This document shows, in pieces, positions 9,344-16,720 of a DNA stretch of 39,430 nt. Position 1 is the stretch's first letter; each line of letters opens with the position of its first letter. Source of the stretch: Bacteroidales bacterium (GTDB lineage: Bacteria > Bacteroidota > Bacteroidia > Bacteroidales > UBA3824); contig JAKSUC010000030.1 of assembly GCA_024413595.1 (NCBI GenBank), positions 1 through 39,430 of the forward strand. The letters are read 5' to 3'. The translations under genes and the position numbers were made by a program. Under the pieces are notes generated by a model. That model searched no databases. It had not been told where the DNA came from and saw only the letters and a list, made by a program, of their open reading frames with translations.

Positions 9344-9376
9344 ATCAAATGTAAGTTTGTTGATTTTTCTAAAGCG

Positions 9377-9384
9377 CGAAGTTA
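9377..9384 (-). promoter_or_regulatory. Possible -7 element of the nqr operon
   Basis: The minus strand reads TAACTTCG, a one-mismatch TAnnTTTG, about 34 bases before the nqrA ATG. The nearest TTTG upstream is spaced too far (27 bases), so the call is weak. The rest of 9385-9546 is AT-rich with no other signal seen. Confidence 0.3.
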
Positions 9385-9546
9385 AGGTTTATTTCTGAAA
9401 ATTCTATTTTCCAAACGAATAAATAATAAATGTATTAGAATTAATTTTTTGTTAAGAAATTTATTGTTTGTAAAGTATGTGTTATTGAATAATATATATA
9501 TCAACTATAATAGTTTTTTTTGTATTGATGTATTAATTGCTATAGA

Positions 9547-9578
9547 CAAAAAAAAACTCGCAACATAAAGTTGCGAGC
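9547..9578 (-). terminator. Terminator of the small lipoprotein gene
   Basis: An 8-bp stem (CTCGCAAC at 9557-9564, GTTGCGAG at 9570-9577) has a 5-base loop. In the minus direction it is followed by nine T. It lies just past the stop of the gene at 9602-10171 and insulates it from nqrA. Confidence 0.88.
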
Positions 9579-9601
9579 TTAATACTATATCATGAAAAAC
9601 T

Positions 9602-10171
9602 TTATTGCTTTGAAATTAGATTTTCGATAAATTCAGAAGCGTCTTTTGTGTTCCAAGTTTTGTTTTCTAAATCGTAATATACTGTAGATGCTTCTTGAAA
9701 ACCTTTTACTGAATATTTTTCTATATAATCAAGAATTTTTTCTTTTTTAACACCCAAAAATCCTTTATTACTATTATAAGCAATGCTTTTGTTTTCGTTT
9801 GTTTTAATAGATTTTGAAACAGAAATTCCAACTTCGTAGCTGTCTTGATCTGGAATATTTGTTTTTGGTGTTAAAACAAGTTTCCAACCAATTGTTAAAC
9901 CTAAAGTAGCATCTTTAATATCTACTTCATTTTTAACGCTAAATGTATTTTCTGTAAGTTTTACTGATTTAAAATCTTTGAAATCATAATAATAAACAGT
10001 TGCATCAAAAATTTTAAGCATATCAGAATTTAATTCAAAAGAATAATCTCCGCTAATAGATTTGGTACTATTTAAATTTGATAGAGGAGAATCTTCGTCA
10101 TCGTCACAAGATGTTAAAAATATAGTAACTGAAAAAAATAAAAATGTAGCAAATAGAATTCTTTTTAACAT
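9602..10171 (-). CDS. Small lipoprotein of unknown function
   Basis: A 189-residue protein with a Lys-Arg start, a Phe/Leu/Val core and the lipobox LTSC (Cys22), followed by an acidic DDDEDS stretch. The acidic residues after the Cys resemble the Bacteroidota lipoprotein export signal that directs lipoproteins to the cell surface. The mature part has short beta-type segments (YSFEL, TVYYYDF, GWKLVLTP) and no motif I recognise. It is a single gene with its own terminator, divergent from mtnN with 61 bases between the starts. Confidence 0.75.
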   Translation of the reverse strand: MLKRILFATFLFFSVTIFLTSCDDDEDSPLSNLNSTKSISGDYSFELNSDMLKIFDATVYYYDFKDFKSVKLTENTFSVKNEVDIKDATLGLTIGWKLVLTPKTNIPDQDSYEVGISVSKSIKTNENKSIAYNSNKGFLGVKKEKILDYIEKYSVKGFQEASTVYYDLENKTWNTKDASEFIENLISKQ

Positions 10172-10173
10172 AA

Positions 10174-10181
10174 TATATTTG
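10174..10181 (+). promoter_or_regulatory. Possible -7 element of mtnN
   Basis: TATATTTG is an exact TAnnTTTG match, about 52 bases before the mtnN start. No TTG is seen at -33. Confidence 0.35.
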
Positions 10182-10232
10182 TTTTTAATAATAAATTTCG
10201 TATTTTTAAACGCAGAAACAAATAAAAAGGTT

Positions 10233-10925
10233 ATGAAAAAAATTGCAATAATTGGAGCACTTGAATCAGAAGTTAAACTTCTAAAAGATGAATTATCGAA
10301 TTTAGAAACAATAGAAATTGCTGGAAATCAATATTTTTCTGGTATGATTAATAATACAAATATAGTATTAACAAAATGTGGAATAGGTAAAGTTAGTGCT
10401 TCTATTTGTACTCAAATAATGATTACAAAATTTAATCCTGATTATGTGATAAATACAGGTTGTGCAGGAGCTATTGATAAAAATTTAAAAATTGGAGATT
10501 TTGTAATATCAAAATCTGCAATTGAATGGGATATTGATATTCAAGCAATTGGATTTCCTCGAGGATATATCTCTGCATTAAATCAAGTAGAAATAAATGC
10601 TGATGAATATTTAATAAAACAGCTAGAAAAAGTTTTTTCTAACCAAAACAAATTGATAAAAGGTTTGATAGTTTCAGGCGACCAATTTATTTCAACCAAT
10701 CAACAGCGAGAATTAATATTAAATAGTTTTCCAAAAGCATTATGCGCCGAAATGGAAGGAGCATCAGTAGCTCATGTTTGTGCCCAAAATCAAGTTCCAT
10801 TTTGTATAATTCGTTGTATGTCAGATACAGCAGATGGAAATAGTGGTGTAAATTATGAAGAATTTTCTGCTATTGCAGGCGAAAAATCTGCAAAAATTTT
10901 AATTGAAATGTTAAAAGGATGGTAA
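10233..10925 (+). CDS. mtnN: 5'-methylthioadenosine/S-adenosylhomocysteine nucleosidase
   Basis: A 230-residue cytoplasmic nucleosidase that splits adenine from methylthioadenosine and S-adenosylhomocysteine, feeding methionine salvage and the activated methyl cycle. The start MKKIAIIGALESEV at 10233 was chosen over a longer reading frame that opens inside the divergent lipoprotein gene. Catalytic positions seen by family alignment are Glu13, Glu175 in EMEGASVAHV and Asp198 in MSDTADG. NTGCAGA and SGDQFIS are typical segments. Length matches the E. coli enzyme. It appears monocistronic. Confidence 0.95.
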   Translation: MKKIAIIGALESEVKLLKDELSNLETIEIAGNQYFSGMINNTNIVLTKCGIGKVSASICTQIMITKFNPDYVINTGCAGAIDKNLKIGDFVISKSAIEWDIDIQAIGFPRGYISALNQVEINADEYLIKQLEKVFSNQNKLIKGLIVSGDQFISTNQQRELILNSFPKALCAEMEGASVAHVCAQNQVPFCIIRCMSDTADGNSGVNYEEFSAIAGEKSAKILIEMLKGW

Positions 10926-11008
10926 AAAATCGTCTTACAATTTTAAACGAATTTGGTATTTTTATTAATTTCGTATAAGATTACTAAACGAATTTCAAAA
11001 TTACTATT

Positions 11009-11266
11009 ATGATATTTAAGTGAGAATTATATTTAAATAAAATTAGACCTTATTATTATATAGACATAATTAAGGTGTTAATAGGTATTAATCGTAGTGA
11101 TAAATTATTGATTTTAAAGATGATAAAAGAGAAATTACCAGAAAATAAAATCAACGAAGATCATATTATTTATATAAATTTTGAAGATATATAATATTCA
11201 TTTATAACAAATGCAATTGAACTTAATGATTATATTAATTCAAAAATTTTAGATTACAACAAATAA
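11009..11266 (+). pseudogene. Remnant of AAA+ ATPase (AAA_14/DUF4143-type), N-terminal part
   Basis: One frame from ATG 11009 reads MIFK, stop (TGA 11021-11023), then ELYLNKIRPYYYIDIIKV, LIGINRSDKLLILKMIKEKL, later HIIYINFEDI, stop (TAA 11192-11194), then YSFITNAIELNDYINSKI and a final stop at 11264. This is the opening of the family whose intact members read roughly KIRPF..D.IKVITG.RR.GKS and IIYINFED. The Walker A is ruined: the expected RRSGKS is NRSDKL. With two stops, a destroyed nucleotide site and no C-terminal half, the gene is dead. Intact relatives are common in multiple copies in Bacteroidales. Confidence 0.8.
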
Positions 11267-11292
11267 TAGTATTAACATAAAATTTTACAGCA

Positions 11293-11880
11293 ATGAAAAA
11301 AACATTAACAATTTTTGCATTATTAATATGTATTGCAATTTCGCAAACAAGTTTTGCACAAAACACAGTTGAATCTATTCGTAGCGATTATTCTGCAATT
11401 AAAAACACAATTAAAGAAATGGGTAATGGTGAAGAAATGCCTTTATTGCGTTACGAAATAATTAAAAATCAAAATCTTCCAGGAACAGGTCCTCACAAAG
11501 AAGTTGTTCAATTTTATTTTTCTGAAAATGAAAACGACTATGGTGAAATTGAAAGTCGTTTAATTAAATATGCTTCGGTAAAATATAATTTTGCAGCTCG
11601 TGAATTTTATGAAGAATATCTTTATGACAAAAATGGTAAAATAGAATTTATATATGCAAAAAATCCTGATGGTCCTGATTTTGAAACATTTGAATTTAGA
11701 TTTTATATCAATGCAGGAAAAATTGTTAAAGTTATAATAAATTGTAAAAAAGAGAACGAAACTAAATTTTCGCAAATATATTCAGGTGCCACTCTTGATG
11801 CTAAATACAAAACTTATTACGATAATTTCATAAAACAAGCTGATAAAAATATTAAAATGTTTAATGCAATTGATTATTAG
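11293..11880 (+). CDS. Secreted protein of unknown function
   Basis: A 195-residue protein with a clean signal peptide (MKK, a hydrophobic core, SFAQ at about 20-23). The mature part is charged and mixed alpha/beta. Segments such as KEVVQFYFSENE, REFYEEYLYDKNGKIEFIYAK and FEFRFYINAGKIVKVI look like successive antiparallel strands. I do not recognise the family. It starts 27 bases after the ATPase remnant and ends 13 bases before a strong palindrome. Probably periplasmic. Confidence 0.7.
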   Translation: MKKTLTIFALLICIAISQTSFAQNTVESIRSDYSAIKNTIKEMGNGEEMPLLRYEIIKNQNLPGTGPHKEVVQFYFSENENDYGEIESRLIKYASVKYNFAAREFYEEYLYDKNGKIEFIYAKNPDGPDFETFEFRFYINAGKIVKVIINCKKENETKFSQIYSGATLDAKYKTYYDNFIKQADKNIKMFNAIDY

Positions 11881-11892
11881 TTTGTTATATTA

Positions 11893-11935
11893 TTTTTGGA
11901 CAAATTTGGAGTTCAACTCCAAATTTGTCCAAAAA
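11893..11935. terminator. Long perfect palindrome, probable terminator
   Basis: A 21-bp perfect inverted repeat with a single central base (left arm 11893-11913, right arm 11915-11935). It ends in five A/T pairs, so the transcript would end in U on either strand. The position after the stop of the secreted protein fits termination. The unusual perfection could also suit a small inverted-repeat element. Confidence 0.6.
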
Positions 11936-12256
11936 TACAATAAATAATTCGATATGAGAATCTTTTGATGATATAAATAAATTAGTATTAATAGTTTTTA
12001 ATTCTAAGGAAAGAATTTGTATTTTATGTAATATGAATAATTGTTAAAATGTAAATATTTTATAATATTTAATATTCTTATTAGAATTAGTGATAAAAAA
12101 TATCAATTATCACATAATACTCTATGTAATTTAATTATTTGTACTTGTGTTACTTACCCCTAGTAAATATATTTATGTTAATATTTTTTTATAAAATTAA
12201 TAATTAATTAACAAAAAAATATATTAGTAATATAATTATATTATATTCCTTTGAAA
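11936..12256. other. AT-rich stretch without a recognisable gene
   Basis: About 320 bases of very AT-rich DNA. All frames are interrupted by stops, and I see no continuation of the ATPase remnant. A one-mismatch -7 element (TTCCTTTG, 12246-12253) is the only signal, and it could start the structured RNA that follows. Confidence 0.5.
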
Positions 12257-12300
12257 TGAGAAATTTCTGCAGAAAATCTCATAAAAATGACTTAACGGAA

Positions 12301-12469
12301 GCGTTATACAATACTCTGTAAAAGAAAACCTGAGAAATTTTCAAAATAGACGAGAGTTAGTATAATGGTTACCACGCTATACGCGTGGGTTCCATTATCA
12401 TATTTGTCTATTTAGGTAATCTCAGGACCTTCTTTTACGATATGGTATATGGACTCACGCTTTTTTTTT
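12301..12469 (+). ncRNA. Long rod-shaped structured RNA, 6S-like candidate
   Basis: Nested helices pair in order from outside in: GCGT and TATAC (12301-12309) with GTATA and ACGC (12445-12449, 12457-12460); GTAAAAGAA (12318) with TTCTTTTAC (12430); CCTGAG (12329) with CTCAGG (12421); AAATAGAC (12344) with GTCTATTT (12406); ATAATGG (12362) with CCATTAT (12392); CCACGC (12372) with GCGTGG (12383); and a 5-base apical loop. Two large internal loops interrupt the rod. Nine T follow the outer helix at 12461, which sets the plus strand and suggests a 3' end. Length and shape resemble 6S RNA. An unshared hairpin precedes it (TGAGA.TTTCTG at 12257-12269 with CAGAAA.TCTCA to 12281). It could instead be a regulatory leader of the lipoprotein gene at 12520. 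Confidence 0.55.
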
Positions 12470-12499
12470 AAATTTTTGTCTGTAATGAGTCCGTACAGA
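12451..12499 (+). promoter_or_regulatory. Mutually exclusive hairpins before the lipoprotein gene
   Basis: GGACTCA (12451-12457) can pair with TGAGTCC (12486-12492) across the T-run. The latter lies inside another hairpin, TCTGTA (12479-12484) with TACAGA (12494-12499). The two folds exclude each other and would affect whether the T-run acts as a terminator. This is seen as base pairing only; a switch is inference. Confidence 0.3.
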
Positions 12500-12519
12500 T
12501 TCTAATTTAAAAACTTAAA

Positions 12520-14058
12520 ATGAAAAAAATTTTAATAATTATTTGTTCATTGTTTTTTTTAAATTCATGTAATAAACAAGAAGAAATTATTGAAGTAACA
12601 GACAATCAACAAAATAAACAAATATGCGAATTATCAGAAACTGGTTATTTAAAATTTTCGAATTTCGATTTACTAAAAGAATATATGGATAATTGTCAAA
12701 CAATTGAAAATGAATCATCTGATATTTTATTGAAAAAATCTTATAACTTAGGTGGTTTTCAATCAATTGCAAATTTAAGAAAAAAATATTTTGAATTAGA
12801 TGAATATCAAACATTAAATTCAAAATCATTTACAGAAGATGATATAGAAGATATGACTGAAGAGGAATTTAATTTGATGCAAACTGAAGAATTACTTTTT
12901 GATAATAATTTAACATATATTTTTGATACAACATTGAGAATAAGTGTTGAGGGTAATTTATACAAAATTACTAAGTACGGTACATTTTCTGTGGAAGAAA
13001 ATCAATCTGAAAAAATTGCGGAAGCTATTTCTGATTTTGATACTACATTAATTAGCCAAATTCAATTAGGAGAATCAACAATGTTAGCTAATGGAGTTGT
13101 TTTCATTAATAGTTTTGGAAATAAGACCATTAGTGAAGATGAAATTGAAGATAATAATGAATCATTAAATAATGAAATTACTTCTAAAGATTTTGCAGAA
13201 AATGCATTTCATGTTGATTATAATTGTAATTCTTATAAATGGAAAAATCATAGTGCTTTTCAAAAACTTATGGATAAAATCAAAGGAAAGAGTGTAAAAA
13301 GAGAAAATAACTTTTGTAGCGATAAACGTGTTCAAGTTACAGTATTTGATGTCAATTATGGATTTTATGCAAGTGCAGGTATTAAGGTGCATGTTCAAAA
13401 AAGAAAAAAATTCTTAGGTATTAAATATTGGAAAGAAACTTCAGCAAATAAAATAGCAATAGGTTTTAATGGCATAGAAGGCGAATTTAAATATACAAAT
13501 CCACAATCATACTCCAAAATAACACCTACAATGTCAAATTATTATGGTAGTTTTAAAAGCGCAATTAATAATCAATATTATGATTTCTTTTATGGTAATG
13601 TTAAAAACTTAGATTTTTTACATGATTGGACATCTGGAATAATTCATTTTATTATTCCTTCGGTTTGTATAAATAATAGAAATTGGACGCAAACAATTTC
13701 TAATAATTTATATAATATGGAAGTAAAGTTTTTAAGTTCATTACCTAAAAAAATAGTAAATAAATATATTTTTGATGAAATTGGGCAACAAGTTAAACCC
13801 AAAGATCCTACAGTTGCATATTTACTTTGGGGAAATACATCAACAACTTATTGTAAGGAACGACCTTATGTAACTGGTGTACAGGAATATAATAAAGATT
13901 CTAAGTCTGTAATTTTTGATAGATCTTTTGGATTATCAATATCAAATAAATCAATTAAAGGTTTTGTTCCTGTTAATTTTAACATAAAAAAAATTGATGC
14001 TTTTGGTGCAGCATATTATGATGGACGCTGGTTAGGTGTTAGATTCTATTACGATTAA
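12520..14058 (+). CDS. Lipoprotein of unknown function
   Basis: A 512-residue protein with a signal peptide and lipobox LNSC (Cys17). Residues 18-230 are acidic and Asn/Glu-rich. From about 235 onward the protein becomes basic and aromatic with likely beta strands (KRVQVTVFDVNYGFYASAG, VHVQKRKKFLGIKYW, KIAIGFNGIEGEF). Four Cys occur in the mature part. I do not recognise the family. It starts 51 bases after the structured RNA and is followed after 15 bases by an outer membrane barrel gene, so the two probably form one transcript and may work together at the outer membrane. Confidence 0.75.
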   Translation: MKKILIIICSLFFLNSCNKQEEIIEVTDNQQNKQICELSETGYLKFSNFDLLKEYMDNCQTIENESSDILLKKSYNLGGFQSIANLRKKYFELDEYQTLNSKSFTEDDIEDMTEEEFNLMQTEELLFDNNLTYIFDTTLRISVEGNLYKITKYGTFSVEENQSEKIAEAISDFDTTLISQIQLGESTMLANGVVFINSFGNKTISEDEIEDNNESLNNEITSKDFAENAFHVDYNCNSYKWKNHSAFQKLMDKIKGKSVKRENNFCSDKRVQVTVFDVNYGFYASAGIKVHVQKRKKFLGIKYWKETSANKIAIGFNGIEGEFKYTNPQSYSKITPTMSNYYGSFKSAINNQYYDFFYGNVKNLDFLHDWTSGIIHFIIPSVCINNRNWTQTISNNLYNMEVKFLSSLPKKIVNKYIFDEIGQQVKPKDPTVAYLLWGNTSTTYCKERPYVTGVQEYNKDSKSVIFDRSFGLSISNKSIKGFVPVNFNIKKIDAFGAAYYDGRWLGVRFYYD

Positions 14059-14073
14059 TTAATAATAAAAATA

Positions 14074-14697
14074 ATGAAACGTTTTATATTAATAATAGTG
14101 TGTATAACATTATTTTTACCATTAAAAGCACAGAATGATTTTGAAATTACAAATCATGAAATTAGTTTAAGTTTGGAGATTCCTGACGAAGATTTGTTCA
14201 TGATATATGCAAATTATAACTATATGTTTTGTGATTATTTAGGAGCAGGTTGTGCAATTGGTTATTGGTCTGAATTTGGAAATGATGGACTAATTTCATT
14301 CTTTTCAAATGAATCTGATGATAATGATAAATTAAGTAGACTTTTTATTATGCCTGGTATTAAATTATACACTCCTTATTTTATTAAAACAAATCAGGTT
14401 AAATTTAATATTTTTTCAGAAGTAGGTTATATGATAAATAGAAAATTTACAAGAACTATAGTCGCATATAAAGATGAAGAATTTATGGAAAAAGAATATT
14501 TTTCATTTACTGGAGGTCGAACATCTCTGCATTTTACAAGCGGTTTGAATATTAAATTTGAGACAGTTGGCTTGGGCTTGGGATATTCATATTCTACATT
14601 AGAATATACAAAAAATGTTGACTTTTCTCGTGAAAATCCATTGTATCGAAAAAATATAAATGGGCTTCTTTATCTTATGCTATCTATTAGATTTTAA
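14074..14697 (+). CDS. Outer membrane beta-barrel protein, unknown function
   Basis: A 207-residue protein with a signal peptide ending KAQ at about residue 20. Repeated amphipathic strands with aromatic girdle residues follow (IYANYNYMF, GAGCAIGYWSEF, LGLGYSYSTLEY). It ends in LMLSIRF, a C-terminal aromatic beta signal recognised by the BAM complex. The size fits an eight-stranded barrel. It follows the lipoprotein gene by 15 bases. A hairpin with a T-run lies after its stop. Confidence 0.75.
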   Translation: MKRFILIIVCITLFLPLKAQNDFEITNHEISLSLEIPDEDLFMIYANYNYMFCDYLGAGCAIGYWSEFGNDGLISFFSNESDDNDKLSRLFIMPGIKLYTPYFIKTNQVKFNIFSEVGYMINRKFTRTIVAYKDEEFMEKEYFSFTGGRTSLHFTSGLNIKFETVGLGLGYSYSTLEYTKNVDFSRENPLYRKNINGLLYLMLSIRF

Positions 14698-14718
14698 TAT
14701 TTCTGATTAATAAATATT

Positions 14719-14750
14719 TGAGGAAATAGTATTTATTTCCTCAATTTTTT
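14719..14750 (+). terminator. Terminator after the barrel gene, touching the next start codon
   Basis: A 9-bp stem (TGAGGAAAT at 14719-14727, ATTTCCTCA at 14735-14743) has a 7-base loop and is followed by six T. The next gene's ATG is only five bases beyond the T-run. Confidence 0.75.
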
Positions 14751-14755
14751 ACATT

Positions 14756-16654
14756 ATGCTAAAAAAATATTATTTTTTATTGTTGTGTTTCTTTGTTTAT
14801 AATAGTTTGATGGCTCAAAATTTACCTAGCAGTAAAAAATATAATTTACAATTAAAGAATAATATCATTTATATTGAAAAGCCAAATATAATATTTAACG
14901 ATAATAAAAATTGTTTTGGTAAAGTTATTGATTGTAAATATGCTTTTTTTGAAATAGCTAAGAAAATTGAAATAGATTTTGGTACTATTTATTATTGTAT
15001 GTTCGTTTCTGATGATGCCGTTTCTTTTGGTTTTGAATTTTCAAATATTTTTTTACAAAAAAGTGTTGAATTGAGTATTTACAATTTAGCAAATAATAAT
15101 ATACTTATATCAATTGCTAATAAAGATATTAAAACAAAAACAATCAAAACGAGTCAAGTAATAGGAGATACAATTGTTATAGAATTATTTGTCCCAAAGA
15201 ATATTGATCAAAAAGATTTTATGATAAGTAAAATTTTTTACGCATTTTATAATTTTTTAAAAATCAATGATTTAATTGCAAAAGCAGCTTATATAAATAA
15301 TGACTTTTTTCTAAATTATCAAATTGAAAAACATGCTGTTTGCATGTATTCTTATATAGGAAATGACAATTTGATGTATTATTGTTCTGGGGCTTTAATA
15401 AATAATACCAATTTTGACGCAAAACCATATTTTATAACTGCAACTCATTGTATTTGTTCTCAAAAAGAGGCTGAAACTATTATTGCATATTTTGATTATG
15501 AAAATGGTAATAGTCAAACTAAAACGTTACAAGGGGCTAAGTTGGTTGAAGTTCCAAATATGTCATTTCAAAAAAACAAAATTGATTATAAGAGTAACAT
15601 ATTAAAAGATGGATATTATTATGATTATGATATTTCGCTATTGTTATTAAATGAATTACCTCCTAAAGAATGGTCTCCCTATTATTTAGGTTGGAATATT
15701 TCAGAAAAAATAAGTGATACAGTAATGTTAATTCATCATGGTAATGCAGATTATAAACAAATTGCTGTTAGTTTCTCAAAACCATATCAAGATTCGTATC
15801 CAATATCAGAAGGAATGTGTTTAAAAGAAAATAGTTTTTGGCATATTGATAATTGGCATATCGGAAATTCAAGTATTGGTTCTTCAGGCGCTCCATTAAT
15901 AAATATGAATAAACAAATTATCGGTACATTGTCAGGTGGTTTTGAAACGAAAAATGATTATGTTCAAATGATTTCAAAAGTTTGGTTTCCTTCTATTAAT
16001 GAGAGACATCAACTGAAACATTGGTTAGCAAATGATTTAGATATTAACGAAATTAAAGGATATGATCCTTATGGAAGTTTTAATCACTATGACAATTTAT
16101 CTAATACTATAATTGAAGGAATTTGGAATATTGATTCAACAAGTATTAAAATATCTTGGAAATGTAATGATTTATCTAATATAAAAAAATTTATTTTATA
16201 TTGTAATAGTATTTCAATTAAAGAATTTTATTCTACTGATAGCTCTTATATTTTTAATAATATCACTCCTAATTCAAAATATCAATTTTATATTAAAAAT
16301 GAATATATTAATCAAGATGTTGTAAATATTAGTAATATTATTAATTTTAGTAATATTACTAATAATGAAGATAATGATATTATTTTTAATCAAAAAAAGA
16401 TTCATGTTGATGATTTCCTATTATATCCAATACCTGCACAAAATTATATCAATATTAATTCTTTGATTGATGTAGGAGTTATTAATATTAAAATTGTTAA
16501 TACTAAAGGTATTATATTAAAAAATATAAAAGCTATGATGTCAAAAGATGATTGTTATAATATTGACTTAACAGATTACAATTCTGGTTTATACTTTATT
16601 CTTATTGAATCTAATAATGGCTCTGTATTATATAAAGTATTGAAAGGTAATTAA
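14756..16654 (+). CDS. Chymotrypsin-fold serine protease with T9SS sorting domain
   Basis: A 632-residue secreted protein. The signal peptide ends SLMAQ (about 16-21). The propeptide-like N-terminal part runs to about 190. The protease domain spans about 193-420, with a complete triad: His231 in FITATHC, Asp292 in DYDISLLL, Ser377 in GSSGAPL. The spacing and the YYCSGAL..TATHC arrangement resemble lysyl endopeptidases (S1 fold). A fibronectin type III-like domain follows at about 455-525. The last 80 residues (LLYPIPAQNYINI to LYKVLKGN) are a type A T9SS sorting domain, implying export through the outer membrane and surface attachment or release. It lies downstream of a lipoprotein and a barrel gene and ends at a bidirectional terminator. 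Cleavage specificity is not deducible here. Confidence 0.88.
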   Translation: MLKKYYFLLLCFFVYNSLMAQNLPSSKKYNLQLKNNIIYIEKPNIIFNDNKNCFGKVIDCKYAFFEIAKKIEIDFGTIYYCMFVSDDAVSFGFEFSNIFLQKSVELSIYNLANNNILISIANKDIKTKTIKTSQVIGDTIVIELFVPKNIDQKDFMISKIFYAFYNFLKINDLIAKAAYINNDFFLNYQIEKHAVCMYSYIGNDNLMYYCSGALINNTNFDAKPYFITATHCICSQKEAETIIAYFDYENGNSQTKTLQGAKLVEVPNMSFQKNKIDYKSNILKDGYYYDYDISLLLLNELPPKEWSPYYLGWNISEKISDTVMLIHHGNADYKQIAVSFSKPYQDSYPISEGMCLKENSFWHIDNWHIGNSSIGSSGAPLINMNKQIIGTLSGGFETKNDYVQMISKVWFPSINERHQLKHWLANDLDINEIKGYDPYGSFNHYDNLSNTIIEGIWNIDSTSIKISWKCNDLSNIKKFILYCNSISIKEFYSTDSSYIFNNITPNSKYQFYIKNEYINQDVVNISNIINFSNITNNEDNDIIFNQKKIHVDDFLLYPIPAQNYININSLIDVGVINIKIVNTKGIILKNIKAMMSKDDCYNIDLTDYNSGLYFILIESNNGSVLYKVLKGN

Positions 16655-16668
16655 ATTATATTCAAAAA

Positions 16669-16717
16669 AATATTAAAACAGTTGGTTTTTAATAAGAGAA
16701 CCAACTGTTTTAATATT
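16669..16717. terminator. Bidirectional terminator between protease and M23 peptidase
   Basis: A 19-bp perfect stem (16669-16687 with 16699-16717) has an 11-base loop and A/T-rich ends on both sides. It sits between two convergent genes and gives a U-run in both directions. Confidence 0.9.
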
Positions 16718-16720
16718 TTT

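Noticed and set aside
9344..9352. TACATTTG next to the nqrA start as a -7 element
   Set aside because: It ends only two bases before the ATG, so transcription would start inside the gene.
10062..10232. N-terminal extension of mtnN
   Set aside because: It runs antisense through the divergent lipoprotein gene, and the enzyme family starts at MKKIAIIGA.
11936..12240. Possible C-terminal half of the decayed AAA+ ATPase
   Set aside because: No frame gives a run resembling DUF4143; stops are dense and the composition is simply AT-rich.
12352..12400. A tRNA around TAATGGTTACCAC and GGGTTCC
   Set aside because: The sequence forms one continuous hairpin within the larger rod, and no cloverleaf with an acceptor stem can be drawn.
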